From Panopea generosa (taxonomy: Eukaryota > Mollusca > Bivalvia > Adapedonta > Hiatellidae): a stretch of 64,000 nucleotides of DNA. Shown here piece by piece: positions 1-11,398 of this stretch (its first letter is position 1; every line of letters starts with the position of its first letter). A program made the position numbers and the translations under genes. The stretch is from contig CM055902.1 in the NCBI GenBank assembly GCA_029582155.1, forward strand, positions 13,608,041-13,672,040, read 5' to 3'. The notes under the pieces are model-generated. The model was not told the origin of the DNA, ran no database searches, and saw only the letters and a program-made list of their open reading frames with translations.

Positions 1-180
1 GATGATTTCACTAACAAGCAGGTATATCAGCATGTGTGTTAAAAAGAAGACATAAAATTCATCTTCTAAAGCATGCTGAAAAGATGTGCTTCCAATGTAA
101 TTAAATGTGGATCCATCAGTATATGTTTACAACATTAAATGCATGGCCTCACAAACTACCCCCACTTTCATTTTCAATCT

Positions 181-360
181 ACAGTCAAACTCGTGAAAGC
201 TGTCACTGCTACCGAGTAGCCACATGTCTTAAGCAGCTACATTTGCTATTTCCCATTTCTATGCTTTTAGTGCAAATTAACCTGTATTAAGCATCACCCT
301 GTCTTAAAAGGCCTGTTTTGCTCCTCCCTTTGACTGACTGTTTAAGACAGGTTTGACTGT
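181..360. mobile_element. Short TIR element, ACAGTCAAAC ends (copy 1)
   Basis: A 180-bp noncoding unit beginning ACAGTCAAAC and ending CAGGTTTGACTGT, which are inverted copies of each other. A full-length relative lies at 47632-47807 and a partial one at 5702-5795. It lies downstream (on the minus strand) of the last SLC37A4 exon in the window and carries no reading frame. Confidence 0.6.
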
Positions 361-422
361 TACATATAGTCAATATATTTTGCAAAACAATATTTTACCA
401 AAAACATAGCAGTAATACATAC

Positions 423-3400
423 CATTAGCAAATAAGGAAGCGATAGCATGGGCACTTCCTGACATGTGACTTGGAGCACACTCTATTGCCACAACCCCAA
501 ATATAGATATTGGACCATACAATGTCAAGCCAAGACCAAAACCAACTATATTGATCCATATCTATATGAAAAAAAAGTAACTGGTTAAGTGTTGAGAATT
601 ATGTTACATCAATTTAAATATAAATCTAGATGAAATGCTTTATGGCATTCCAAATCAAGTTTACTACATGGATATCGCAGATCATTTAGCCATAAATCAA
701 GAAGTGGAGCACTTGGTCCAGTGGTAGAGCATCCGATTCATGATTGAAGGGTTGTGGGTTCGATACTCTGTCATGGATATGTTTGGTGTCCTTGAGCAGG
801 ACATTTTTTCTGCATATACTTAATACTGGTGCTACCCCGGAAGACTTTAAGAATGATTTGTATAAGTTGTAAAAACGTGTTTAGCAATCGAATTTAAAAA
901 AATGGTTTTAAAACTAAATCAAGAATGAATAAAGAAATTTTAATATGTCTTTACACATTAAGGTGTATGGTGCCAACTGGAAGGAAGATTCCAGGCTCAT
1001 ACTCTATGTGTAAAAAACAAATATACAGAATGAAAAAAATAAATAACACTGACATCAACTCGTGAATATGCCAAGTGAACCTAGAACCTTTATACCACCA
1101 ACACAAATTGAAAATTTTAATAAATTCAATGTCATTTCAATACGTGTATTCAGCAATAGAAAATATTCTAACACACACCTACCATATGAGAGTTTGGATT
1201 GACACGATAGGTCAACAGGTAGAGAAATACAACTAGTCCAGATGTGAACCATGCTATAACATACTGTCGTATATTGTAATTAGTTTCTGATGGATGCTGA
1301 AATATATAACAGTTCCCAGGTTATATCACTAAAATATATAAAAGTTCCCAGGTTAGGTCAGTAAAATAAATAACAGTTCCCAGGTTATGTCAGTGAAATA
1401 TATAACAGTTCCCAGGTTAGATCACTAAAATATATAAAAGTTCCCAGGTTAGGTCAGTAAAACATATAACAGTTCCCAGGTTATGTCGGTGAAATATATA
1501 ACATTCCCAGGTTATATCAGTAAAACATACAACATTTGGCAGGTAATATAGGTTATATGAATATACGACAGCTGGCAAGTTTAGGTCAATAAAATATATA
1601 TCAGTTGGCATTTTAGGTCATTGAAATATGTAACAGTTGGAAGGTTAACTCATATGAATATACAACAGCTGGCATGTGGAAATATTATAAATTATTTAAC
1701 AGCTTAGTGTTATTTACATTACAGCATATTGGAAACCCAAACTTTTTTCTCTTTCCTTACATAAATGGCCAGGCCCCAGATTCACTAGAAATCTCAACTT
1801 GAAATTTTCCTCAATTCAACTGAAAACTATAACTTTATATATACATGGTTCATTTTGCATGTTATCCTTGAATCCATGAATCAACATTTTAACCATCTTC
1901 AAATATGTGTGGTTATTTAATGAGTAATGTGTTCAAGTTATCATTCAGAGAATTTCAAATTTTTGAGTCAAGGAAAATCTCAACTTAATGAAACTGGCCC
2001 CTGAACAATAAATGGTAAGTGTACCATTTTTTCTGAGTTTTGAGATTAAAAGAATCTCAGCAATGTCCTTTTGTTTAATACAACAATAAACAAGAGGCCC
2101 ATGGGCTTTAACAGTCACCTGATTATCCTTGATGACATAAAGCTATATGAATCTATGACTCACCCTAAGAGTTCATGGGGGTGCGAACCCTGTCCCCCGG
2201 CTTCTAATGACAGCCCTGATAAAGGACCCTTAGGCATCAATAATCATGCTCAGTTTTTTCAGAGTGCTGAGTTTACCTTTAATTTTTTAAATCCGTGAGA
2301 CTCAAACCGTGAGACCCAGGGACAAGCAATTCACAATTATTATAAAGGACACATATGCTTCCATAATCATGGTCACCACTTGTTTCCTAGTGCTTCTGAT
2401 AGTAAAAATAAACTTTTCAAAGTTAACCTCGAATTTGACTGTTTTGACTCCGTCGCCAAGGCCCCAAGGGGGTGGGGACCATGCAATTTACAATTTTGAT
2501 TCACCCTTAGGTAACAAAGCTGCATACAACATTTCATTAGGACTGAGCATACTGTGTTTGATAAGAAGTTGAAAATGTCAATTGTTTACGGACGCACAAA
2601 GGATAACACACGACGACAAACAAAAGGCGATTGCAAAAGGTCCCTTAAGACCAAGTCTCAGGTGACCTAATGATCACCTGTGCACCTGTAAGAGCCTTTA
2701 TTTATTGCCTAGTATTAAATAATTAGTCTAAGATGATCTTTTGCAATATTAAAGGGATTATATTGGCAAGTAACACAAACACGCTGTTAATCCAGACTTT
2801 TCCTGTATGCAGTGTGCACAAAATAATGTTGATGTATTGACGTATAACCTTCATTTACTTGAAAGTTATCAAATTAACAGTAATTGAATATTGGCCAAAA
2901 CTTTAATATGTCCTGCAATTAAGTATTGCGCAATGTGTTCATTGAACTCCGTAAACTTCCCGAACAAAGCCTCGAAAACGAGATCGGGAACGATGTTATC
3001 CGATGATTGATCAGAAACCCGAAAGCGGTTTGTTGAAAATGGCAAATGAAAACAAAAACAAAAATGTGGCTTCAGAAACCTGATGTTTGTAATAAAGAGG
3101 TTATACAATTAGACACTTTAGACTGATATATCTCTAAGTTATAAGTATATTTTCATGCTGGGCGTGTGTATTTAGGACAGGGAATTGACGGTAATATGCC
3201 AATATAATCCCTTTAATAGATAGAGTGAGAACCAGGGTCCGGTTTCACAACACATTTTAAGTTGAGATGTTCCTCAACTCAAAACATTTCTGTAAAAGGT
3301 TATTTTAATGCACTACACTTTAAATGATAACACAGAATTGAAGTTACAAGACATCTTTACTACCATGTACAGAATAACAGGTAAAATGATCAGACAATGT

Positions 3401-6400
3401 AAATGACGATATAGCTTTTCAAAAAACTGAGTTGAAGAAAATTTAAAATTGAGATGTTTAGAGAAACTGGGCCTTTGTCTTTCTGTTATGTGAGTGCAAA
3501 CACAAACCTTTGATAGTAAATGGTCAGAATAATAGCCTGCTAGGAGTGATCCTATAATTCCTCCAACTTCTAAACTGCTTATAAAACTATTTCCTGAAAG
3601 TAAAAAGCGATTCATAAATGTATTGTGCTTATATGTACTTTGTAATAAAACATAAACAAATTGGTAAAATAAATCAAAGCAAATCTATGTTACACTAGAT
3701 ATTACTATTCTCCATAAAACATAATCATTATTTTACCTAAATCAGTTTGATAAAAAAAAAACAGGTTTATTTTAAACATTGCGCAGATAGTTTGTTTGAA
3801 TATTTAACATTATTTTCATGCAATCGAGGGCTAACAGATGATTAGTTAACCTAACCACTCTTTCCTGCAATCATGAAATATTAACTAGTACTGGAGCCCA
3901 CCAATCTCCTGACAACTTTCTCAGCTTGAATCAGCAGTAAGTGATCACAGAGACTGAGGCAGCACAGGGGTTCAAGCTCACAACTCCTTGATTGATAATT
4001 AGACAAACTACCAACAGGACTAACCAGGCCCCAGCTTTAGACAGATTTAAATATGGTAAATGACTATTAATTTATGAATAATTACATGCTGTTATCCTGA
4101 AATAATATTATTAAAACAAAATTTGACAATATTACTACTTTAAGAAGTAACTTACCTGTAATAATCGAATGACCCATATCATTGACTATGTAGAGTGGCG
4201 CCCACTGTAAGGTCCCGTACTGGACAAGGCTGATGATACCATAAGTAACACAGATACCCGCGTACGCAGGTAGCTTGAACATACTTAATCTTGAGACTCG
4301 TTCCCCAGTCTCTGCCTCTAGATTAAAGAATACAGTAAAATTCATTCATATCATATATTAAACACACTGGCAAAAAAACAATATCTGATAAAAGGACCAT
4401 TGGAAACACAAACCGTATTCAAACAGAGTATGGTAATTTACAAACTTCGTTCACGAGGGGAAATGAAATATGAAACCAGAATGTCTCCATGGGATATGGA
4501 TGTCCCCACTATATGTTAGTTAATTTAACCGAGTCTAAAAGGGTCATAACTCCCATGAAATTTTACCGACATACCAAACTGTATATTATAATTATACAGC
4601 TACACATGAAATATAAATTAAACTGAATGAATGGATGGACAGATGGATGTACTGACATGAGCAACATTAAATGTCCATTCGCTATTCTTCAAATGGTTGG
4701 AACATACAAAGAACTTATGGTAACCTGCATTGTTTTAGAGCAGTATTCTATTTCCAAGAAACATAAATGAACTCCATGATTCTAAAGACACATAAATACT
4801 AATAACACTGTAAAGATGTGCGGACACTTTTACAAACATGCCTCTCATACCTTATTGCATTTTAAATAACTATTCCTTTTAGACAAAAAAATCATCTCTT
4901 ACTGTTGTAAAAGAGCGAACCTGTTATCTTATCATATATACATGACTATTGTATGTTGTGTAAGAACATAGGAAATTAAGTAAATTACTGCATGCACTAT
5001 CAATGAAATTCAAAACAAGAAGTAGCAGAAGACACATAGAGCTCGCCTATGGGATAAAACTCACTACCCATGCAAAGAATAAGATTGGAGGCAAACACCA
5101 AACTTAATCGCAAAAGTTTAACCTGGGTGTCTACAGACAAAGTCGCCGACGACTCTGGGGTCATGGCAATAGATCTCTTGGACATTTGTCCCGGCGAGCT
5201 AAAAAATGGTACATGTATAATTTACACCCTTTCATAGGTATTGAACAACCAGCTCTATTCTCATAATAACTTGCAAGCAGAGGCTGGATTATACATACTG
5301 AACGAAACAGGTAACCTGCCACTTTTGAATTTCCAATATCTTTGTCGATATATTGAGTAGAGTTATTAAATTTTGTAACATCAACAGTATTGATATTTTT
5401 GTTTTATATAGCCTAAATAGCCTAAATGTTCTTATTAAAGTCCAAATTGCGGTTTAAGAATTTTATTAATCTAGAAATCAAACCAATGCGTAACTACATA
5501 CTTACCTTTGAGGTTATTTTTAGTACCATGATCTGGCCCACTGTCTACTGGAGTTTGTGGTTTGTCCTGCACAACAAACCACACTGCTATACCACACAAT
5601 AAGGCCAGAGTACCTGAAATAAACATGCAATATAGATACAGAAAAACTACATGTGCATGTCAAACTAATCACAGAAGGTGAACATTGTATCACATTACTA
5701 TACAGTCAAACATGTCTTAAGTAGCCAGTCAAGGGAAGGAACAAAAGTAATCTTTTAAGACAAGTTGTTGCCTAATACAGGTTTATTTACAATGACTGCG
5801 ACCTTGGCCTATAACCCCTAAAACAAAAGGGGTCTCCCTCAAAAATCTAACAAAATTTAAAAGTTACATATTTTAATTACAGATCAGAATTGACAGACGA
5901 ATACAGTGACAATGCGAACTGGAATCAAATCTGCAACCTCTGGTGTGAGCGGCTAACACTCTATCCACTACACCACAGTCCCACTTTAAAGTCAGTAGGT
6001 AACACAATGGTTTAACTGATAGACCCATTTCTATTTGTTAATAATTAACAATCATGATGTGAGGCAGGGTTTTGTGGAGTGTCAACTATAAAAAACAAAT
6101 GAGTTGAAATGCTGATTTTCTTTGATATCAATTGATTAAGACATGCCATGAAAATTTAAGTTCTAACTTTATATGCAAGGCAGAGTAGTTACCTGGTACA
6201 AGAAGATTGGATGAAGGCAGAGTACCGGTAGTTACCTGGTACAAGAAGACTGGATGAAGGCAGAGTAGTTACCTGGTACAAGAAGACTGGATGAAGGCAG
6301 AGTAGTTGCCTGGTACAAGAAGACTGGATGATGGCAGAGTAGTTACCTAGTACAAGAAGACTGGATGAAGGCACAGAAGTTACCTGGTGCAAGAAGACTG

Positions 6401-9400
6401 GATGAAGGCAGAGTACCGGTAGTTACCTGGTACAAGAAGACTGGATAAAGGCAGAGTAGTTACCTGGTACAAGAAGACTGGATGAAGGCAGAGTAGTTAC
6501 CTGGTACAAGAAGACTGGATGAAGGCAGAGTAGTTACCTGGTACAAGAAACTGGATGAAGGCAGAGTAGTTACCTGGTACAAGAAGGCTTGTCCTCCAAC
6601 CAGAGTATGTTATTATATAAGCTGTTATAAGAGGGCCAAAGGTTCCAGCAAGGTTCATGGATGTAGACAGTGTGCTCCAAACTGTACCAAACTGGTCCTT
6701 TCTGAACCACTGAAGAAACAAGAAACATCATCAAATCTATGACCTTAACAGTCAAAAGTTAGTAGTTAAATATATAAAAGATAAAATGTAAGTTGACAGT
6801 AAATGAAATTGTGTGAATTTTTTATTTAAACTTACCAGTTTTTATTTTACATACATTGTGAAAGAAGTTCTTACAACTTAAACAAATCAAGCTCAAAGTC
6901 TTCCTGGACAGAACCAGTACTAAGCATGTGTGGATAAAGTGTCTTACTCAAGGACAGCACACAAAGCGATGGCAGAGGATCAAACCCATGACCCACTTAT
7001 TTGGATTTGATGCTTTACAACTGGACCACACTCCACAAAATGTGTGAAATGAAATTGGGAATAGGTGAAATTAAACTTAAACTTTGTTTCCAATTCAGCT
7101 TAATTAAAATCGAATGTGAAGTACCGAATTGAATAACTGCTGGTCAATTTGGTACCATTTATCTATGTATATTCATCTAGGACCCGTATCACTAATGTCC
7201 ATAATTTCAAAATTTCAAAGGTAAAATTTGACATTATGAAACAAAGTAATGAAATTAATTTACTTTTACAATAACATCATAATATTAAAGATCTTTCTTT
7301 AGCCTAGTATACAGTATTATTTTTTTAAGTTCAGAATAACAGAGTTGATGAAAGATCTGCAAGTGTCTCATTTTTTTATTAAAAAAGCTTACACTCGGGC
7401 TATCCTTAAACAAGAGTTGTCAGAAGATAACAAAGCTCGCCCCTGGGTGTCTAAGTCCAAAAAGGGCTATAACTGTGCCAAAATGCAATCGAAATTTATG
7501 GTTCTTGTCTGTGTGTGTTCCATTGATGATGGTGAACACACATGCAAAATTTCATTCACATCCAATGAGTGGTTGCATGGATATCTTAAACTTAAGTGCA
7601 AAAGTTTAACCTGGGTGTCTACAGACGATGACGACACCGACGACGACGCTGGGGTCATGCCAATAGCTCTCCTTGGACTTTGTCCTGGCGAGCTAAAAAA
7701 TATTTGTTTAATGTGCTTTGATCCAGTATTTTTCATGTCTGTAGTTAGGTAGCTATTTTTTCACCAGATTTTGATTTTCTTATCGTCATTTTGAACAAAA
7801 ATGAACAGAACTAATGAATAAGAAAATATTGCTTTGAAAGTCAAAAACAATGTTTGGGTAGCTCCAATTTGAGTGGGTAGGCAAACAGTTTTCTTAAGAA
7901 AGGCCTTACAAAGCTCCTGGTGATTGTATAAAATGATTCTTAAAAAAAAACCCCAACCTTTTTCAGGACAAAGGCTGCAGCTGGCCACCCTGGCCCACAG
8001 GTCAATCCATTCAAGAACCACAGAACAGTTAAAATGACCACTGAAGACTGGACACCTAAAAGAAAAAAGGAAAATTTTCATATATATTTCTATAGTCCTG
8101 TTAGCACAAATTTTTATACGTCAACTTCTCTGTGTACGTTAGCACAGTCTTAATTCATAAACTGATCATCGAGGTTCAGATGTTATCAACCAGTTATTCT
8201 GGTTCCCAGACCAATCAATAAACAGTTGATTTATCAGTATATCAGGGAACTAAGAGTACCTACCAGTATACAAGTCCTTACCATTCTCTGATAATTGCAA
8301 ATAGTTCATTGAATACCACCTTGGCAAAAAATGTCTTATGCTTTTTTTTCAAATAGCCATAATATTTTGGTAGGTAGTGCCAGGCCCAGTTTACAATCAA
8401 TCCAGGGGTCGTGAGATTGAATCCAAGCCCAGCCACAATCTCCGTGATGAATGATATAAAACAATGTGTCTCCGGCATTGGTATTCATCTCTCACTGCTA
8501 GCTGATTCTATTCGGAAAGTTATTAGCTATAGAGACGGGTGTATTTGAGAGCTGGTTAACATTACAGGATCCCAGGCTCAGAGTGGTTAGTTAACTGGGC
8601 ATTTACTTGTTTGAATATTTAGCATCTTTCTTATACCATCGAGGGCTAAGCTGTTAGAACTTACATCAACCAATATAACACTCATTTTGGACTATTGTTA
8701 GGAGCATATACTTTGAATGGATTCAATTTTTTCATACACAAAACTTATGCATCAATTCACCCACCAGAATGATTTTGTAATATTTCAAAAAGTATTCACT
8801 AAGCGATATACATTGTATAACATGATTTAAATGCATTTATGTAGTTCAATCGCTATAACTCTAAGTAGTTTGTTTGAAAATAAAGATAAAGCTGAGCTAA
8901 ACATAAAACTTTAACAGACAGACAATAATGACAGCAAAAATGACGAGTTAAAGCAACAAGTGTTGCTGAAGATAATATCGAGGATCTCGTCAAGTTACAA
9001 GATTATTTTCCAGACTACTCTGATACTGTTGAATCATCCCGTAAACATCAACATAATGGTGAAGTCACTTTGTTTTGTTGTTGTTGTTGTATGGTCTTTA
9101 GCATCACTTTCAACAATTTTTCAGTCATATCGCGACGATGTCTACTTAACTCAGTATTTTGAGCGCTGTCACACTGGAGTAGCATGCCGCAGACACATGG
9201 TATGATACCCCAACCAGTCACATTATACTGACACCAGGTTGACCAGACCTAGAACCCTCCTCTAAATGCTGAGCATCAAGCGAGGAAGCTTAAGTAACTT
9301 TGTGTGTTGCTAATCTAGTATATGTGTAAAGTCACCAAAATAATCAATCATGAAAGATAAAAATCTTACTTGCAAATAGAATGACAGTCAGAGCTGAAGT

Positions 9401-10237
9401 AATCAAACCTGCCGACAATGCAAGCTTGGGGCTGATAAAGTCCATCAGTATGCCACATGCAAACTTACTAGCAGCATATGATAACATCTGACTGCTGAGT
9501 ATCAGGCCTAAAATATTGGTACAAAATAATGAACAATTACTTAAAATATAGGTACAAAATAAAAAACTATTCCTCAAAATATAGGTACAAAATAATGAAC
9601 TATTACTTAAAATATAGGTATAACATAATGAATTATTACTTGATATACACGAAGGATGGTCAGAAAGTATGACAATGAACTTTTTGTGATTCTCGCTTAT
9701 TGTCACAGTAAAAGTTCTACCACTAAGGTATAAAGTGAGTAAGTATAATGCCACGTGCACACCAGAAAACTACTACCTGATCTTTCCAGCAGAAGGGGAC
9801 AGTTAAAACTTTTTACAGGGTGAGGAACTAGCTGGTTTCCAGTGCTTTGACTACGGTTTTGTCTTGGCTTTGGCATGATGGCAACCATACATAACAAGTT
9901 ACAACATTTTATTTAAAGTCGGCATGAATTATAACATTTTGTGTTGTGTCCTTCTTTTCAAACAAATCTCTAGCCCTTGAAACATATTTATATTAAATTT
10001 TCATCACGATTTATAAAATTATAATTTACAGACAGTTTCAGTGGGAAATATTTTATCAAGGCAAAAAATCTATAGTGAAAATTATAACTGTACAAGCATA
10101 CCCATTTGATTCTTGTCCAAATTCTCGCTATTTGCTATATCTGGCATGGCACTGGTAACAGAGCGTTTCACATAAACATAGAGTACATAGCTTAAATACA
10201 CGCTGCAGAATATCACCTTCTGCTGCCGGGAACCCAT
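423..10237 (-). CDS. SLC37A4: SLC37A4-like glucose-6-phosphate transporter, 3'-incomplete
   Basis: Major facilitator protein of the SLC37 family. The vertebrate member exchanges cytosolic glucose-6-phosphate for phosphate across the ER membrane and feeds glucose-6-phosphatase. Nine exons join in frame with GT/AG sites: 10237-10102, 9507-9370, 8055-7958, 6709-6574, 5613-5506, 4317-4156, 3593-3508, 1296-1183 and 561-423, giving 372 codons plus one base. Family landmarks recalled from human G6PT are WFLNGLTCGPGWP (exon 3), FGTVWSTLSTSMNLAG (exon 4), SSLEVGGIIGSLLAGYYSD (exon 7) and YGPISIFGVVAIECAP (exon 9). Human G6PT has 429 residues, so about 55 C-terminal residues, including the last membrane segments, should lie before base 1. 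The start chosen is MGSRQQ; an in-frame ATG ten codons upstream (10267) is possible, but homology begins after MGSRQQ. The introns are rich in SINEs, TIR elements and minisatellites, three of which touch splice sites. Family assignment is firm; the start is less so. Confidence 0.93.
704..900 (+). mobile_element. tRNA-derived SINE, family 1
   Basis: The head GGTCCAGTGGTAGAGCAT plus B-box-like GTGGGTTCGATACTC resembles a tRNA gene. It is followed by a conserved body (GTGTCCTTGAGCA...GCTTAGTACTGGT) and an A-rich tail. It lies in SLC37A4 intron 8. Confidence 0.75.
1300..1680. repeat. 32-bp minisatellite abutting the exon 8 acceptor of SLC37A4
   Basis: Tandem copies of a 32-bp unit (AATATATAACAGTTCCCAGG...) are spaced 32, 32, 32, 32, 32 and 31 bp at their CCCAGG core between 1315 and 1506, decaying toward 1680. 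The first copy supplies the acceptor tract of exon 8 (minus strand TATATTTCAG|CAT). Confidence 0.85.
1770..2003. mobile_element. MITE-like element with CAGGCCCAGTTTC ends (copy 1)
   Basis: Starts CAGGCCCCAGATTCACTAGAAATCTCAACTT and ends with the approximate inverse (CTCAACTTAATGAAACTGGCCCCTG). The same architecture recurs at 3233-3475 and 15345-15552. AT-rich noncoding centre. Confidence 0.6.
2089..2690 (+). mobile_element. Dispersed AAGAGGCCCATGGGC repeat
   Basis: Opens with CAAGAGGCCCATGGGCTTTAACAGTCACCTGA and closes with TCTCAGGTGACC, so its ends are partly inverted. The head motif recurs inverted at 37503-37540. The short frames within it contain no recognisable domain. Confidence 0.45.
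2753..3212. mobile_element. TTAA-flanked TIR element, AGGGATTATAT ends
   Basis: Perfect inverted ends AGGGATTATATTGGCA ... TGCCAATATAATCCCT bound 460 bp, and each end is flanked by TTAA (2749-2752 and 3213-3216). A TTAA duplication is the hallmark of piggyBac-like transposition. No transposase frame is present, so it is non-autonomous. It lies in SLC37A4 intron 7-8. Confidence 0.75.
3233..3475. mobile_element. MITE-like element with CAGGCCCAGTTTC ends (copy 2)
   Basis: Starts CAGGGTCCGGTTTCAC with AAGTTGAGATGTTCCTCAACTC and ends AATTGAGATGTTTAGAGAAACTGGGCC. It ends 32 bases outside the exon 7 donor of SLC37A4. Confidence 0.6.
3800..4032 (-). mobile_element. tRNA-derived SINE, family 2
   Basis: Carries the family 2 body (CATCGAGGGCTAACAGATGATTAGTTAACCTAACCACT) reading from the 3' end, with a degraded tRNA-like head near 4000-4030. 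It lies in SLC37A4 intron 6. Confidence 0.6.
5040..5200. mobile_element. AGCTCGCC-ended TIR element (copy 1)
   Basis: Bounded by AGCTCGCC and GGCGAGCT. Shares GTTTAACCTGGGTGTCTACAGAC and the region to the end with the copy at 7434-7694. Noncoding, in SLC37A4 intron 5. Confidence 0.55.
5702..5795. mobile_element. Partial ACAGTCAAAC TIR element
   Basis: Begins ACAGTCAAACATGTCTTAAGTAGCCA and matches the first part of the 181-360 element. The right inverted end is missing. Confidence 0.4.
5925..5985 (-). mobile_element. tRNA-derived SINE fragment, family 4
   Basis: Only the tRNA-like head remains (reverse complement of GTGTAGTGGATAGAGTGTTAGCCGCTCACACCAGAGGTTG). Confidence 0.5.
6180..6596. repeat. 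37-bp minisatellite containing the exon 4 donor of SLC37A4
   Basis: About 11 tandem copies of GTAGTTACCTGGTACAAGAAGACTGGATGAAGGCAGA; two copies carry an ACCGGT insertion. On the minus strand each copy contains CTTGTACCAG|GTAACTAC, the sequence used as the exon 4 donor at 6574/6573. The array therefore begins in the last exon bases and repeats the donor into intron 4. Confidence 0.92.
6880..7035 (-). mobile_element. tRNA-derived SINE, family 1, reverse copy
   Basis: Reads in reverse through the family 1 body (AGTCTTCCTGG...ACCAGTACTAAGCATGTG...TCAAGGACA) to a degraded head (GATCAAACCCATGACC). Confidence 0.6.
7434..7694. mobile_element. AGCTCGCC-ended TIR element (copy 2)
   Basis: Longer relative of the 5040-5200 element with the same AGCTCGCC/GGCGAGCT ends and the same internal GTTTAACCTGGGTGTCTACAGAC. 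The frame across it contains a GACGAC run and no recognised domain. Confidence 0.6.
8375..8660 (+). mobile_element. tRNA-derived SINE, family 2
   Basis: Contains TCAATCCAGGGGTCGTGAGATTGAATCC, TCTCCGTGATGAATGATATAAAACAATGTGTCTC and the CATCGAGGGCTAA tail. Lies in SLC37A4 intron 2. Confidence 0.65.
9150..9300 (-). mobile_element. tRNA-derived SINE body, family 5
   Basis: The reverse complement matches the body after the tRNA head at 13826-14062 (CTTGACGCTGAGCATTTAGAGGAGAGTTCTAGGTCTGGTCA...CACTGGAGT order). The tRNA-like head is absent. Confidence 0.6.
9511..9645. repeat. 33-bp minisatellite abutting the exon 2 acceptor of SLC37A4
   Basis: Four copies of a 33-bp unit (AAAATATAGGTACAAAATAATGAACTATTACTT), spaced exactly 33 bp. 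On the minus strand the copy nearest the exon ends in AATATTTTAG, the exon 2 acceptor. Confidence 0.8.
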
Positions 10238-10984
10238 CCTTCCTTTACTCTTAAATAGATAAAGCACAGTGTTTGTGTGGCATTTGTAAACAGAGTTGTT
10301 ACATATTTTTATACAAATGATTCACAAAAATAATTTACTTTTTACCACAGGAATGCTGGGAAGTCATGACTAGTACTATCCTTAAAATATTGTCTGTTTG
10401 GTTTAGCTGCAACTTTGCTGCTTCAGTTTCTCACACTCCATGGACTGGTTCACTCTACTTCCAGTTTGGAGAAAGTGAACACTCGTGCATTTGACAACCA
10501 TTTTGTTAATTTTGTTACTGAGTATATGGATTCCTATTTGACAGCTCCATGTCAATCTTACATTGAATGCCGGTTATAATATGCACTCCTAAATGCAAAA
10601 CAAATCTGCAAACATTATAGAGGAATTTTGATTGATTATCAACAAGAAGTGAAGACATTCACTCTCAGTCCCATTCTAGCAGATATTTCCTGCATCAGAA
10701 TTTAACATAGTTTACAAGTTTGTATTGTATCATAATGCTTGTTCAGGCTTCAATATTTATTTATGCTGAATGCTGTGCTAACCTCTGTCTTGAACCAATT
10801 AAAATCACACAGGCTGAGTTTCTAGCCCAAATCCCAATTCATTGTTTGATTCAATCATTGTAACAAATATATTGTCATAATATATACATTAAGTTTGCAA
10901 TAGTAAACGAACACTCATTATTTAACAGTTCAATATATGTGAAGACTTCTTTTTAATCAAGTATTAAATATAAGCATGAATCTT

Positions 10985-11398
10985 ACATGGTCTGTCTAAG
11001 TTTCAAGTTTTTATTCAGCAACTAGGCCCATAAGGGCATCAGTCTTATACTGCAACAGATTTATAAACATGAAATGAACTACATGTATATAATACAAACA
11101 GTGACAGAAGCATATTGACTAGTTGTAAACATTAATATCGACTTAAGGAGCTGACTAGTATGTGTTGGCTAGATATCAAGTATTATGTATGTGAAGTTAC
11201 ATGTCAATAAATCTTATATCAGTATTATAAGTTTGAAAAAAAAACACAGAGTATAATATAATGTAAGGAAGGCGATTACATGATCTTTATCAGAAAGACT
11301 TTGAAATATTTTTTGAAAGTTTATAATGTTTGGTCTATACAAACCCTTAGCCATGTATTTCTTTCTATCTGGGTTAAAGGGGCCTAGTAGGCACAATT
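10985..11398 (-). mobile_element. 5'-truncated LINE: ORF2 C-terminal end and 3' UTR
   Basis: On the minus strand it starts near the end of a reverse-transcriptase-type ORF (peptide with ERKKYM-like spacing DRKKYMAKGLYRPN, stop near 11217). It then runs through a 3' UTR containing one copy of the 68-bp motif (ATGTTTACAACTAGTCAATATG..TGTCACTGTTTGTA..TATATACATGTAGTTCAT) and ends CTGATGCCCTTATGGGCCTAGTTGCTGAATAAAAACTTGAAACT. The same order, with the motif hugely expanded, occurs at 52431-57474. No other gene is seen between 10268 and 13820. Confidence 0.78.

Noticed and set aside
6497..6721. Exon 4 of SLC37A4 extending through the repeat frame
   Set aside because: The frame stays open, but homology to the family stops at RTSLLVPG where a consensus donor occurs, and exon 5 joins there in the right phase. 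It is kept only as a possible alternative splice.
7345..7752. 135-codon plus-strand frame
   Set aside because: Most of it covers the AGCTCGCC-ended TIR element inside an SLC37A4 intron; the acidic run comes from a GACGAC repeat in that element.
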